In this document: positions 23,465-35,039 of the stretch, one piece after another
Layout: each line of letters opens with the position of its first letter
How positions within the stretch are numbered: the stretch's first letter is position 1
NCBI GenBank assembly: GCA_008828725.1
Contig: MEHQ01004022.1
Coordinates: 689,207 to 753,206, forward strand
Length of the DNA: 64,000 nt
Reading direction: 5' to 3'
Source of the DNA: Saccharina japonica
Taxonomy: Eukaryota; Sar; Phaeophyceae; Laminariales; Laminariaceae
Position numbers and translations under genes: made by a program
The notes under the pieces: model-generated
What the model saw: only the letters and a program-made list of their open reading frames with translations
Databases searched by the model: none
Told to the model about the DNA's origin: nothing

Positions 23465-23665
23465 GATTGGCTCAAAATGCGCCAAAATCAGTTGGAAGCT
23501 AGACAAAGTAGACAAGTCCAGGTGTACCTGACAATTTCATGCCAAATCAGGTACGAGGTGAGGCTGGCCAATGACAAGCGTCCTAGCGTGTGATTTGTAC
23601 TTGGTTTTAGTGTTGTAACTGTTTTTGGCGCCAAAGTGACCAGGTGTACTTGATTTTGGCTAAAA
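23465..23665. mobile_element. small inverted-repeat element (CCAAAATCAG ends)
   Basis: GCGCCAAAATCAG at the left and CTTGATTTTGGC at the right are inverted ends of a 200-bp segment. AGGTGTACCTG palindromes lie inside. Confidence 0.4.
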
Positions 23666-24079
23666 CCCACATAACAATAAGAAGGTAGAGAGGTAGCAAA
23701 TTTGAAATCGGGAAAAACAAGAAGAAATTATTCGAATTCCAAAAGACAAAAGGGTCTCGTACGTAATACCGGCTGTAAAAAAATAAGGAAAAAATGAGCT
23801 GGCGCCCACTGCAGATTGTCCAAGTATAGTTAAAATTGCCGACGGGCACCCTTTTAGCAAATGTTGGCTGGCGCAAACACTCTACTATTATTATGCCACA
23901 GATTAGCCTTGTGAAGTCGATAATTGCGAAATAAAATCACTTGCTTTCTGTGTGGACGGCCCGGACCGAGTGATTCGAAACAAATAGTATGATCCAACCT
24001 CGTACGTACGTGAAATCAAAGTGACGGATCCGCACGCAGTGTAAACAACCTACGTATATACGACCTTGAAAATCCGCCA
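23666..24079. other. RBM42 intron, nothing recognised
   Basis: AT-rich sequence with short open frames only. No splice-flanked coding piece was seen. Confidence 0.4.
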
Positions 24080-24650
24080 AAAACACAAATAATCTCTAGA
24101 TACGCCGTACGCAGATAGATACGCATAGGCACAGTAGTAGTACGCAGATAGATACATTGCGATAAATACTACTGTATGTACTGGATCACCACATCATACA
24201 TACAAAAATAATCTCTCAGATCTGCTCAGATACGCCGTACGCAGATAGATACGCATAGTTAGGCAAAGCAGTACGCAGATAGATGCATTGCGATATACCA
24301 GGTATATCAGGTACGTGCGCGGAAGATAAACTATGACATACTTCGTATATATTTATGCAGATCCAGATCAGTCTGCCAGCTTTCCTGTTTCTTTGTACTG
24401 CTGTTGCTGTAGGTGTCCTGTACTGCTGTACTGCTGTAGTGGATCACCATATACATGCAAAAGTAACCATCTTTCCTGTGCAAAGACGATGTGGGCGGAA
24501 GATAAACTCTCACAACATGCAGATCCAGATCAGTCTGCCACAGCGCTTTTTCCTGTTTCTTATTACTGTATGTAGTAGGTGTCTTGTCGTAGTGTATGTA
24601 CTGCTGTATTTTATTACATATAAAAGTAACCATGTAGTACGCAGCAGTAC
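24080..24650. repeat. two adjoining tandem repeats
   Basis: 24080-24290 repeats CTCTAGATACGCCGTACGCA followed by GATAGATACGCATAGGCA. 24320-24490 and 24495-24650 are two copies of a roughly 170-bp unit containing CAGATCCAGATCAGTCTGCC, TTTCCTGTTTC and TACTGCTGTA. Confidence 0.65.
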
Positions 24651-25923
24651 AAAACAACCATGTACGAGTATGTACTCAATCTGCAGTAGTAGTAAGAACC
24701 AAATAAGAAATCCAGCCTGGGCCAGTTTTCTGTTGTGCGTGGGTGGATCGGTCGGTCGGTCGGCCGGTACTTGGGTGACTGCTTTCGCGCAGACGTGTGC
24801 TCTCCGTGCTAAAAAAATAGATGTGCATGCTGCAGAAGCCCGTAAGTTCCTATGATACGAAATACTATGATACAGCATACGAAAGAGATGAGATTGATAC
24901 ATAGCTAGCTATTGTTAGCTATCTACGAGTACGAGCTATCTACAGCATACGTATCATACGTGCCGAGCAATGAGTCATGATTATAATCAATAATATAATC
25001 ATGTGGAATAATCAAGGTTTGGTGATGATTATTCGTACTCATCAAGCGTGAAAACGAACAAATCACCACATACATGTTGCTTTAATTAGTCTTGGAAAAA
25101 GAGACCTTGGTCTTTAATCGAGTGGATTAACGATTGAAAAGCGGTAAAAAAAGCAGCGACAGAAAAGCGAGGTCAGATAATCACGGTCAAATAACTGGGG
25201 GTCAAATAACCACGGTCAAGAAAAGATAGAGGTATTTCAGAGCCGAAACAGAAACTAAACCCTAAAGGGATTTATAATTTGTTTTTCTTCCGGATGTTCT
25301 ATGTATGCGTGTTATAATTTCCACGGCGCCAAAAACTAGGGACATTCTTCATCTTGTCATATCCCATTACCCCTCCCCCCCTCTATAGTCATACGATTAC
25401 GGCCACGCATGATGATGAATAAATAATATTCATAAGTACCATTTTTTGTCCTCTAAACCCCAGGTGCAGTATTAAAAGGTCCAACCTCCCCTCCCCCCCC
25501 CCCCCCCCCCAACCCGCCTCGTGATCTCCTGTTGGTTTTTTGTTGCAGGGCTGTGAAAAACTGTCCCAATAAGTAGATCACTCTCGAAAACCTACCTACA
25601 CACCCCAAGCGCGCGCGATCGAAGCTTAAGCTTGCAAACATGAGCTTTGAGGAAATTAGAAAACCACAACAATAGTCTATATATGCCTATATCAACAACA
25701 GCAGGCAGTGTCGTGCCGTTCGCTCGTGTGCTTCTCCTGCTATACTCGTAGTACAAGCTGTGCGTTGAGCTGAAGACAGACGGATGACACTGCCCTTCCT
25801 CTGCTTTATCCTGTGGCTTCAGCCCCCCTTCCGCCGGTTGTCGTTAGAGATACATTCATAGAAATTTCCCAGAATTTTCTTAGTTGCACATTACAACTAC
25901 GATAACCTGCTACGCGCTGATTA
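24651..25923. other. RBM42 intron, no gene seen
   Basis: It contains a GGTC microsatellite near 24750, a C run at 25490-25511, and one oligo-C-family fragment (CATACGATTACGGCCACGCAT near 25390). No exon was supported. Confidence 0.4.
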
Positions 25924-26185
25924 CAGTGGGTACCCCGACTTAAGAGAGGTGTGGTCCAGGCCAAAAACAGCTCTCTTCACTAGCTTTCTCTCTTATCCAC
26001 AGTGAAACATATACCAGGTATAGGTTTAGTGTAGGCGGGTCCAGCCGATTCGGTCTCTCTTAACTGTACTATTCTCTTAACGTACCCTCTCTTAACTCAT
26101 TCAGAACTGAAAAACTTGTCCCACACTAATTTCAAGTAGTCTGCCCCCAAATACGTGGGACCAGTTCTCAAGGGGGTACCCACTG
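25924..26185. mobile_element. pogo/Tigger-like MITE
   Basis: The inverted ends begin CAGTGGGTACCCC on both sides and are flanked by TA (25922-25923, 26186-26187). CAG-starting ends with TA target sites are typical of the pogo/Tigger branch of Tc1/mariner. It is 262 bp and non-coding. The tandem duplication that starts at 26119 cuts through it, leaving only its right part at 28224-28290. Confidence 0.65.
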
Positions 26186-26241
26186 TACCCGTATCTTGCT
26201 CATCTCACAGCTTTATGCGTGCGTGTGTGTTTTCCAAATAG

Positions 26242-26344
26242 GATGGACATGCTCAAGGCGCTGCGAGAACAGAACGGGAAATATCTCGGCAACCGGCCGA
26301 TGAAGATCAGCAAGAGCTCGTGGAAGGACCGAGACGTGAAGGAG
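26242..26344 (+). CDS. RBM42: RBM42 RRM exon, second half, copy A
   Basis: The exon is 103 bases, entering in phase 2 after AAATAG and leaving in phase 0 at GTGCGA. It encodes MDMLKALREQNGKYLGNRPM and KISKSSWKDRDVKE. This completes the RRM and matches the NGKYVG(N/S)RPI-KLRKS-WK(D/E)R wording of RBM42. It joins in frame upstream to 21043 and downstream to 34150. Confidence 0.95.
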
Positions 26345-26499
26345 GTGCGAGCAGAAACGAGGGTACACGACAAAAATAAGCAAGAGAAAACGCCGCGACC
26401 AAAAAAAAAAAACGACAACCATACTACCCCCCCATACGTAGTGCTCCCATTGCTGTCTCGGAAAGTGGCCACACCAGAAATTAAATTAACTCATTGAAG

Positions 26500-26715
26500 C
26501 TGTCATCCATATGCAAGTCCGCCTCACAAGCGGTTCTTAGTAGGATGCAGCTCACCCTTCATGCGACTCGCCCAACACCTCACGTCTGCCTGGTCGGTGA
26601 AAACCCGACATGCTCCGTCCCGGCATTGTAGGGATGCGAGGGTCCATGGTCATACGACTACGGCCATGCATGAAAATGAAGTACACCCCCCTTCCCCCAT
26701 GTCCGAACGAAAAAT
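26500..26715. repeat. oligo-C retroposon, long form, in duplicated unit
   Basis: Plus-oriented copy with leader (CCGCCTCACAAGCGGTTCTT) and one core ending GAAGTACACCCCCC. The second copy is at 28605-28820 because of the tandem duplication. Confidence 0.7.
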
Positions 26716-28223
26716 AAGCAAGTGGGGTGGGGTTTCTGTACGAACTAGTAATGTTTCCCTGGGTATACTTGTATACCAGCCAGGATCGGTCGTGTTTTTA
26801 TTGCGGGCGATCTGGAAATAACTCCTCAGTTAGACCAAGCGTTATGGTATCACTTTGTGGCTCTTTTTTCTTGCTGGCATTTAGTTCGCCACCCAAAGAT
26901 AAAGGAGCGCCTACCTGGTATGGCCAAAAAAACATACCAAGTAGTACCCGTAAGTATTCAAAGTATTGTACTTGTCGTTCTCGTATATAGTGCCCGGAAT
27001 ACATCATACGTACAAATTATACGTATCGTTTTCGTATATAGTGCCAGGGCATATATTATCGTATACATTTGCGGAACAATAAAACGCGGCAACAAGATGG
27101 TGGCGCGTTGTGCTTGCTGGGTCAGATAGTGGCGAGACACCCCTCTTTGTTGGATTATCCAATCTTGGGAACATAGTGGACCTGCGTTGGTCTCCATACG
27201 GGGGTGTACACACATTTTCTTCGGCACCATGTTGCTGAGATGACGATCAACGAGCCACAAAGTAGTACCATAACGTTTGGTCTTAGTTGACTCTACGTTG
27301 TCGGCTGACTTTAAGCTTTCACAAAATAAACATTAGGCGAATGGAAACCTCACCTCTCTCCCCCCCCGCCCTTCCCTCGCCGACTTTGAAACCCCTTCAA
27401 ACTACACCCACGTTCTTTGGGGACACACTATTATATTTTACACGTCGAACAAATCATCTACATATAGATCAGATACCAGGTACATCATTTATAGATTATG
27501 TAGGTCCTAACCTGCAGTTATGATATGTTGTGCACGATCTGCCCAGTACAGATGCCAACCCAGGGAACCTGTCCTACTGTTCATGCAGGTTATACGGCTC
27601 CCACCCGGCAGCATGAGCTATATTATATTGTGTTAGTATCGCAATCGAATGAGTAACATTCGCGTTGCTAGTCTCCGGTTTTACTAAAAAATAAGGTTTT
27701 GAGAAAGGGCCATTATTATCGAGCAAGTTTAGGGCCATTATTATCGAGCAAGTTTTGTCCAAGTGTTAGTATCGCAATCGAATGAGTATCATTCGCGTTG
27801 CTAGTCTCCAGTACTGAAAAAAAAATGCAAGGCTTTGTAGTTCCTCGTTGTCTTCAATGATGCACAGATGCTCCGAGTACCTTGGAGTAAAGTAAGGGTT
27901 CGATACTCCGAGATACTGCTCGTACTCGGAGTATTTCGGGTATGAACACTCTCAATACTTCTTGTACTCGGAGTAAATCGGGGTCCGACGCTGCGGGTAC
28001 TCCTTGTACTCCGAGTATTTGGGCTTCAGTACTGCTCATACTCCAAGTAAAAGTTCTCCGAGTATTCAGGCCGCCAGCACTCTAATACTCTTCAGTATTC
28101 GGAGTACGAAATGTACTCGATACTCGAAGTATACTGCACATAGGACGGTGCTTTCGTTTTTGAGATCGAAAAATACAAACTACGAGGTCGTTTCCTGTGC
28201 GGTTCGATTTCGAGCTTTAGTTT

Positions 28224-30301
28224 TCCCACACTAATTTCAAGTAGTCTGCCCCCAAATACGTGGGACCAGTTCTCAAGGGGGTACCCACTGTACCCGTATC
28301 TTGCTCATCTCACAGCTTTATGCGTGCGTGTGTGTTTTCCAAATAGGATGGACATGCTCAAGGCGCTGCGAGAACAGAACGGGAAATATCTCGGCAACCG
28401 GCCGATGAAGATCAGCAAGAGCTCGTGGAAGGACCGAGACGTGAAGGAGGTGCGAGCAGAAACGAGGGTACACGACAAAAATAAGCAAGAGAAAACGCCG
28501 CGACCAAAAAAAAAAAACGACAACCACACTACCCCCCCATACGTAGTGCTCCCATTGCTGTCTCGGAAAGTGGCCACACCAGAAATTAAATTAACTCATT
28601 GAAGCTGTCATCCATATGCAAGTCCGCCTCACAAGCGGTTCTTAGTAGGATGCAGCTCACCCTTCATGCGACTCGCCCAACACCTCACGTCTGCCTGGTC
28701 GGTGAAAACCCGACATGCTCCGTCCCGGCATTGTAGGGATGCGAGGGTCCATGGTCATACGACTACGGCCATGCATGAAAATGAAGTACACCCCCCTTCC
28801 CCCATGTCCGAACGAAAAATAAGCAAGTGGGGTGGGGTTTCTGTACGAACTAGTAATGTTTCCCTGGGTATACTTGTATACCAGCCAGGATCGGTCGTGT
28901 TTTTATTGCGGGCGATCTGGAAATAACTCCTCAGTTAGACCAAGCGTTATGGTATCACTTTGTGGCTCTTTTTTCTTGCTGGCATTTAGTTCGCCACCCA
29001 AAGATAAAGGAGCGCCTACCTGGTATGGCCAAAAAAACATACCAAGTAGTACCCGTAAGTATTCAAAGTATTGTACTTGTCGTTCTCGTATATAGTGCCC
29101 GGAATACATCATACGTACAAATTATACGTATCGTTTTCGTATATAGTGCCAGGGCATATATTATCGTATACATTTGCGGAACAATAAAACGCGGCAACAA
29201 GATGGTGGCGCGTTGTGCTTGCTGGGTCAGATAGTGGCGAGACACCCCTCTTTGTTGGATTATCCAATCTTGGGAACATAGTGGACCTGCGTTGGTCTCC
29301 ATACGGGGGTGTACACACATTTTCTTCGGCACCATGTTGCTGAGATGACGATCAACGAGCCACAAAGTAGTACCATAACGTTTGGTCTTAGTTGACTCTA
29401 CGTTGTCGGCTGACTTTAAGCTTTCACAAAATAAACATTAGGCGAATGGAAACCTCACCTCTCTCCCCCCCCGCCCTTCCCTCGCCGACTTTGAAACCCC
29501 TTCAAACTACACCCACGTTCTTTGGGGACACACTATTATATTTTACACGTCGAACAAATCATCTACATATAGATCAGATACCAGGTACATCATTTATAGA
29601 TTATGTAGGTCCTAACCTGCAGTTATGATATGTTGTGCACGATCTGCCCAGTACAGATGCCAACCCAGGGAACCTGTCCTACTGTTCATGCAGGTTATAC
29701 GGCTCCCACCCGGCAGCATGAGCTATATTATATTGTGTTAGTATCGCAATCGAATGAGTAACATTCGCGTTGCTAGTCTCCGGTTTTACTAAAAAATAAG
29801 GTTTTGAGAAAGGGCCATTATTATCGAGCAAGTTTTGTCCAAGTGTTAGTATCGCAATCGAATGAGTATCATTCGCGTTGCTAGTCTCCAGTACTGAAAA
29901 AAAAATGCAAGGCTTTGTAGTTCCTTTGTCTTCAATGATGCACAGATGCTCCGAGTACCTTGGAGTAAAGTAAGGGTTCGATACTCCGAGATACTGCTCG
30001 TACTCGGAGTATTTCGGGTATGAACACTCTCAATACTTCTTGTACTCGGAGTAAATCGGGGTCCGACGCTGCGGGTACTCCTTGTACTCCGAGTATTTGG
30101 GCTTCAGTACTGCTCATACTCCAAGTAAAAGTTCTCCGAGTATTCAGGCCGCCAGCACTCTAATACTCTTCAGTATTCGGAGTACGAAATGTACTCGATA
30201 CTCGAAGTATACTGCACATAGGACGGTGCTTTCGTTTTTGAGATCGAAAAATACAAACTACGAGGTCGTTTCCTGTGCGGTTCGATTTCGAGCTTTAGTT
30301 T
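28224..30301. repeat. tandem duplication A/B, copy B (2.1 kb)
   Basis: Head-to-tail copy of 26119-28223. It begins inside the pogo-like MITE and ends within the sequence that also opens the next tandem pair. Confidence 0.95.
28347..28449 (+). CDS. RBM42: RBM42 RRM exon, second half, copy B
   Basis: Same sequence and same splice sites as 26242-26344. Because the exon is 103 bases (phase 2 to 0), only one copy can be used if the normal ending is kept. Using both shifts frame, but the shifted frame stays open through this exon and the last one, to a TGA near 34266. That would give an acidic, Gln/Glu-rich alternative tail in place of the lysine-rich end. Confidence 0.85.
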
Positions 30302-31140
30302 GTATTTTTCGATCTCAAAAACGAAAGCACCGTCCTATGCAGTCCGATTGTGCAAAATCTGACAGGATTTTTTTCGATTTCAGAATCCGATGACCCAAGT
30401 CGTCCATTTTGGCCCAAAATACGACGACTTGGGTCATCAGATTTTCAAATCGAAAAATGGCATGGTCTCTAAATTCAAGATGTCATCCAGCAGCAAGCAA
30501 GCAGCAGCAGCAGCAGCAGCAGCAGCACGATCGATGAGTTGGATGGTGACACAGCGACGTTGCTTTGCGCCCGACGCCCAGCCGACGATCGGTGCGTCTC
30601 TCCGTCGTCAAACTACAGTCGGCTGGCGCGGGCTCGGGCCTAGAGACGAAGCGCACTCACGCGCGCCTCTCCGTACTCGTAGACTTTACAGCAGCAGTAG
30701 CAGCAGCAGCAGCAGTACAGTCAGTCAACGCTCGATCGGTTGCTTCGTTGGGTCAAAATACAAAATACCAAGACAGGTCGACTCGCGCGCGCTCGGCGCG
30801 TCGCCGCCAGATCAGAGGTAGCCAGCGTGGCTTCGGACGCTTGGGTTCTACGCCCAGTACAGCGCACTCGCCGCGTCTTTTCGCGACGCCAGACCACAAC
30901 AACAACAGTTGGTCTTGCCGTTTGCTCGAATATCTGCACGTATGATATATAACAAGTCCGTGTTTTCTCGCATAGAAGACTGTTTCGATTTTCGAACTAG
31001 GTCGCTGAAAAATCGATCGGAATTTGAAGCTCAAATGGAACCGCATAGGAAACGGCCTGATGAGAATCTGACGACTTGGGTCATCTTTCAAATCGAAAAA
31101 TGGCATGGTCTCTAAATTCAAGATGTTATCCACAGCAAGC

Positions 31141-31172
<32 letters not shown>

Positions 31173-31427
31173 CGATCGATGAGTTGGATGGTGACACAGC
31201 GACGTTGCTTCGCGCCCGACGCGCAATTATGTACGAGCTACCTCGAGAAATCACTGAAGCGGTGCACACGCCGATTCGATCGGAGGCTGCATGCGTGCAT
31301 GCGTGCTGCTGTGCTCGGCGTGGCGCACACACCCCACCTCTGATGCCGATACTCGGCTGGCGCGGCCTCGGGCCTAGAGACGAAGGGGAGCGCACTCGGC
31401 GCGCGCCTCTCCGTATTTGTAGACTTT

Positions 31428-31468
<41 letters not shown>

Positions 31469-32024
31469 TGCGAGCTGACAAGGCGGTCTAGTGAGGCGTG
31501 ACATGTTCTCATACACGTGGCGAAGCGTGGCATTGTACTCATACCCGCCGCGCAGTTCGCAGTTCGCAGATCATCACAACCCCCCCTGTTCAAACAATAT
31601 TCATCATAGATGTGGAACTCCCAAAGGTCACTCAGTGCTCGGCGTGTTTGCGTGCTGATCTGCTCGGTGTGTACTGCTGTCCTCGGCGTGTCGCACACAC
31701 CCCACCTCTGTTGCTGATACTCCGCCGAGGCACATGGTGTGTGCTAGGCTGTCGAGGCGTGCAAAAACTGTCGCGACGCCGCTGCTGTACGCCAAGAACG
31801 GGCTTTGAGGGTCGAGGGGACAAGGGGGTACCCGTGGTGTGATTTGAGGGGTCACAATTCTGTCAAGCCTATTATCTTGAAAATCGGGCATCACTTTTGG
31901 GATTATGCATTTTGAGTCTCTGGTCCAAGGACCGGAGAATTAATCGTAGATCAGGGTCAACATTTTTTTCCTGGATTTTTTTAACGTTACTTCTATTTTT
32001 TGCGCATGATCCCCCTGTCGTCCG
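29926..32024. repeat. tandem duplication C, first copy (2.1 kb)
   Basis: Repeated head-to-tail at 32025-34112. It holds the TACTCGGAGTA satellite, hairpins, several CAG runs and no supported exon. Its CAG run near 31429-31467 is about twice as long as the matching run in the second copy. Confidence 0.95.
30218..30338. repeat. 43-base-arm hairpin
   Basis: ATAGGACGGTGCTTTCG onward faces its reverse complement across a 35-base loop. A second hairpin (GATGACCCAAGTCGTC against GACGACTTGGGTCATC) follows at about 30387-30440. Copy 2 (32307-32459) has longer arms of about 58 bases, so this copy has lost part of its left arm. Confidence 0.7.
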
Positions 32025-33247
32025 TTGTCTTCAATGATGCACAGATGCTCCGAGTACCTTGGAGTAAAGTAAGGGTTCGATACTCCGAGATACTGCTCGT
32101 ACTCGGAGTATTTCGGGTATGAACACTCTCAATACTTCTTGTACTCGGAGTAAATCGGGGTCCGACGCTGCGGGTACTCCTTGTACTCCGAGTATTTGGG
32201 GCTTCAGTACTGCTCATACTCCAAGTACTCCGAGTATTCAGGCCGCCAGCACTCTAATACTCTTAAGTACTCGGAGTACGAAATGTACTCGATGCTCGAA
32301 GTATACTGCACAATCGGACTGCATAGGACGGTGCTTTCGTTTTTGAGATCGAAAAATACAAACTACGAGGTCGTTTCCTGTGCGGTTCGATTTCGAGCTT
32401 TAGTTTGTATTTTTCGATCTCAAAAACGAAAGCACCGTCCTATGCAGTCCGATTGTGCAAAATCTGACAGGATTTTTTTCGATTTCAGAATCCGATGACC
32501 CAAGTCGTCCGATTTTGGCCCAAAATACGACGACTTGGGTCATCAGATTTTCAAATCGAAAAATGGCATGGTCTCTAAATTCAAGATGTCATCCAGCAGC
32601 AAGCAAGCAGCAGCAGCAGCAGCAGCAGCAGCACGATCGATGAGTTGGATGGTGACACAGCGACGTTGCTTTGCGCCCGACGCCCAGCCGACGATCGGTG
32701 CGTCTCTCCGTCGTCAAACTACAGTCGGCTGGCGCGGGCTCGGGCCTAGAGACGAAGCGCACTCAACGCGCGCCTCTCCGTACTCGTAGACTTTACAGCA
32801 GCAGTAGCAGCAGCAGCAGCAGTACAGTCAGTCAACGCTCGATCGGTTGCTTCGTTGGGTCAAAATACAAAATACCAAGACAGGTCGACTCGCGCGCGCT
32901 CGGCGCGTCGCCGCCAGATCAGAGGTAGCCAGCGTGGCTTCGGACGCTTGGGTTCTACGCCCAGTACAGCGCACTCGCCGCGTCTTTTCGCGACGCCAGA
33001 CCACAACAACAACAGTTGGTCTTGCCGTTTGCTCGAATATCTGCACGTATGATATATAACAAGTCCGTGTTTTCTCGCATAGAAGACTGTTTCGATTTTC
33101 GAACTAGGTCGCTGAAAAATCGATCGGAATTTGAAGCTCAAATGGAACCGCATAGGAAACGGCCTGATGAGAATCTGACGACTTGGGTCATCTTTCAAAT
33201 CGAAAAATGGCATGGTCTCTAAATTCAAGATGTTATCCACAGCAAGC

Positions 33248-33279
<32 letters not shown>

Positions 33280-34112
33280 CGATCGATGAGTTGGATGGTG
33301 ACACAGCGACGTTGCTTCGCGCCCGACGCGCAATTATGTACGAGCTACCTCGAGAAATCACTGAAGCGGTGCACACGCCGATTCGATCGGAGGCTGCATG
33401 CGTGCATGCGTGCTGCTGTGCTCGGCGTGGCGCACACACCCCACCTCTGATGCCGATACTCGGCTGGCGCGGCCTCGGGCCTAGAGACGAAGGGGAGCGC
33501 ACTCGGCGCGCGCCTCTCCGTACTCGTAGACTTTACAGCAGCAGCAGCAGCAGCTGCTGCGAGCTGACAAGGCGGTCTAGTGAGGCGTGACATGTTCTCA
33601 TACACGTGGCGAAGCGTGGCATTGTACTCATACCCGCCGCGCAGTTCGCAGTTCGCAGATCATCACAACCCCCCCTGTTCAAACAATATTCATCATAGAT
33701 GTGGAACTCCCAAAGGTCACTCAGTGCTCGGCGTGTTTGCGTGCTGATCTGCTCGGTGTGTACTGCTGTCCTCGGCGTGTCGCACACACCCCACCTCTGT
33801 TGCTGATACTCCGCCGAGGCACATGGTGTGTGCTAGGCTGTCGAGGCGTGCAAAAACTGTCGCGACGCCGCTGCTGTACGCCAAGAACGGGCTTTGAGGG
33901 TCGAGGGGACAAGGGGGTACCCGTGGTGTGATTTGAGGGGTCACAATTCTGTCAAGCCTATTATCTTGAAAATCGGGCATCACTTTTGGGATTATGCATT
34001 TTGAGTCTCTGGTCCAAGGACCGGAGAATTAATCGTAGATCAGGGTCAACATTTTTTTCCTGGATTTTTTTAACGTTACTTCTATTTTTTGCGCATGATC
34101 CCCCTGTCGTCC
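32025..34112. repeat. tandem duplication C, second copy (2.1 kb)
   Basis: Near-identical to 29926-32024, with a CAG run at 33537-33552 that is shorter. It ends 37 bases before the last RBM42 exon. Confidence 0.95.
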
Positions 34113-34149
34113 ATCGTCGTCGTGATTGTCATCTCCGCGTTATGCACAG

Positions 34150-34206
34150 GTGAAGAAGAAAAACAAGCGAGCAAAAAAGGTCAAGAAAGCCCTCGGAATG
34201 TTATGA
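34150..34206 (+). CDS. RBM42: last exon of RBM42
   Basis: After GCACAG the exon reads VKKKNKRAKKVKKALGML and stops at TGA. It enters in phase 0, matching the RRM exon at 26344 or 28449. A short lysine-rich tail after the RRM is the normal end of RBM42 proteins (KKQKEKKKLG in animals). It lies 7.8 kb from copy A and 5.7 kb from copy B. Confidence 0.85.
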   Translation: MKKKNKRAKKVKKALGML

Positions 34207-34249
34207 TGCATTATTGTACTACCTTTAGTGGGGGCAATCAAGACGGAGA

Positions 34250-34980
34250 CATACTTGTTACGTACTGAGTCTGGCACATGCTTGTAGCCGTTGGGCCAGC
34301 CGGCAGAGTTGCGCAGACAATCGAGATGGAAACCTGTGTAGCCGCGTTGGGCTAGCCGGTATTGTTGCGGGGGAAATCAAGGCAATTGCAAATATAGCCG
34401 TTGGGCTAGACAGAGGAGGTGCGGGGGAAATGGAGACGAACATATGATATGTAGCCATTGGGCTAGCCATTGGTGTTGCAACAGCAAGCAAGGCGAAGAC
34501 ATATGCGGCCGCTGAGCTAGCCGGTGGTGTCGCGAAAGCAAGCAAGGCAAAGACAATTGGGGCCGTCGGGCTAGCCGGTATAATTGCGGGCGGAGCAATC
34601 AAGTTGAAGATTTACACCTGTGGTGGCGTTGCGGGGGCAATCGAGGCGAACATATGTGTAGCCGTTGGAGTTGTGGGGGCGAGCGGGGCGAAGATATGTA
34701 AAGCCGTTGGAGTTGCGGGGAAACTCGAGGCGATAATATGTAAAGCCGTCGGGTGAGCCGGTAGCGTTTCACTTGCAACCGAAACAAGGATCCGTCCCAG
34801 GTATAGCCATTGGGCTAGCCGGTAGTGTTGTGGGCGTCATCAAGACTAACTCCAATATAACCGTTGGACTAGCTAGTAGAGCTGCAGGGAGAATCGATAC
34901 AAAGACGTGTATAGCCGTTGGGCTAGACGGTAGATTTGCAGGGGAAGAGACAACAAAATATATATAGTCGTTGAGCCGAC
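34250..34980. repeat. GTAGCCGTTGGGCTAGCCGG minisatellite
   Basis: About ten units of 60 to 90 bases read GTAGCCGTTGGGCTAGCCGG, then a T/G-rich piece, then GGGGGCAATCAAGGCGAAGA. Minus-strand frames (PTASPMATYHMF and similar) are open because the unit lacks stops. Confidence 0.8.
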
Positions 34981-35039
34981 AAGTGGGCCCTTGAACCGTC
35001 GAGGGAGGAGGCGGGACGGGGAAAGGCCGGGGCCACCAG

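Larger units (their letters stand above)
26119..28223. repeat. tandem duplication A/B, copy A (2.1 kb)
   Basis: Identical to 28224-30301 at an offset of 2105 bases apart from about one substitution and two small length differences (near 27720 and 27845, 27 bases in total). It includes a full RBM42 exon. Confidence 0.95.
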
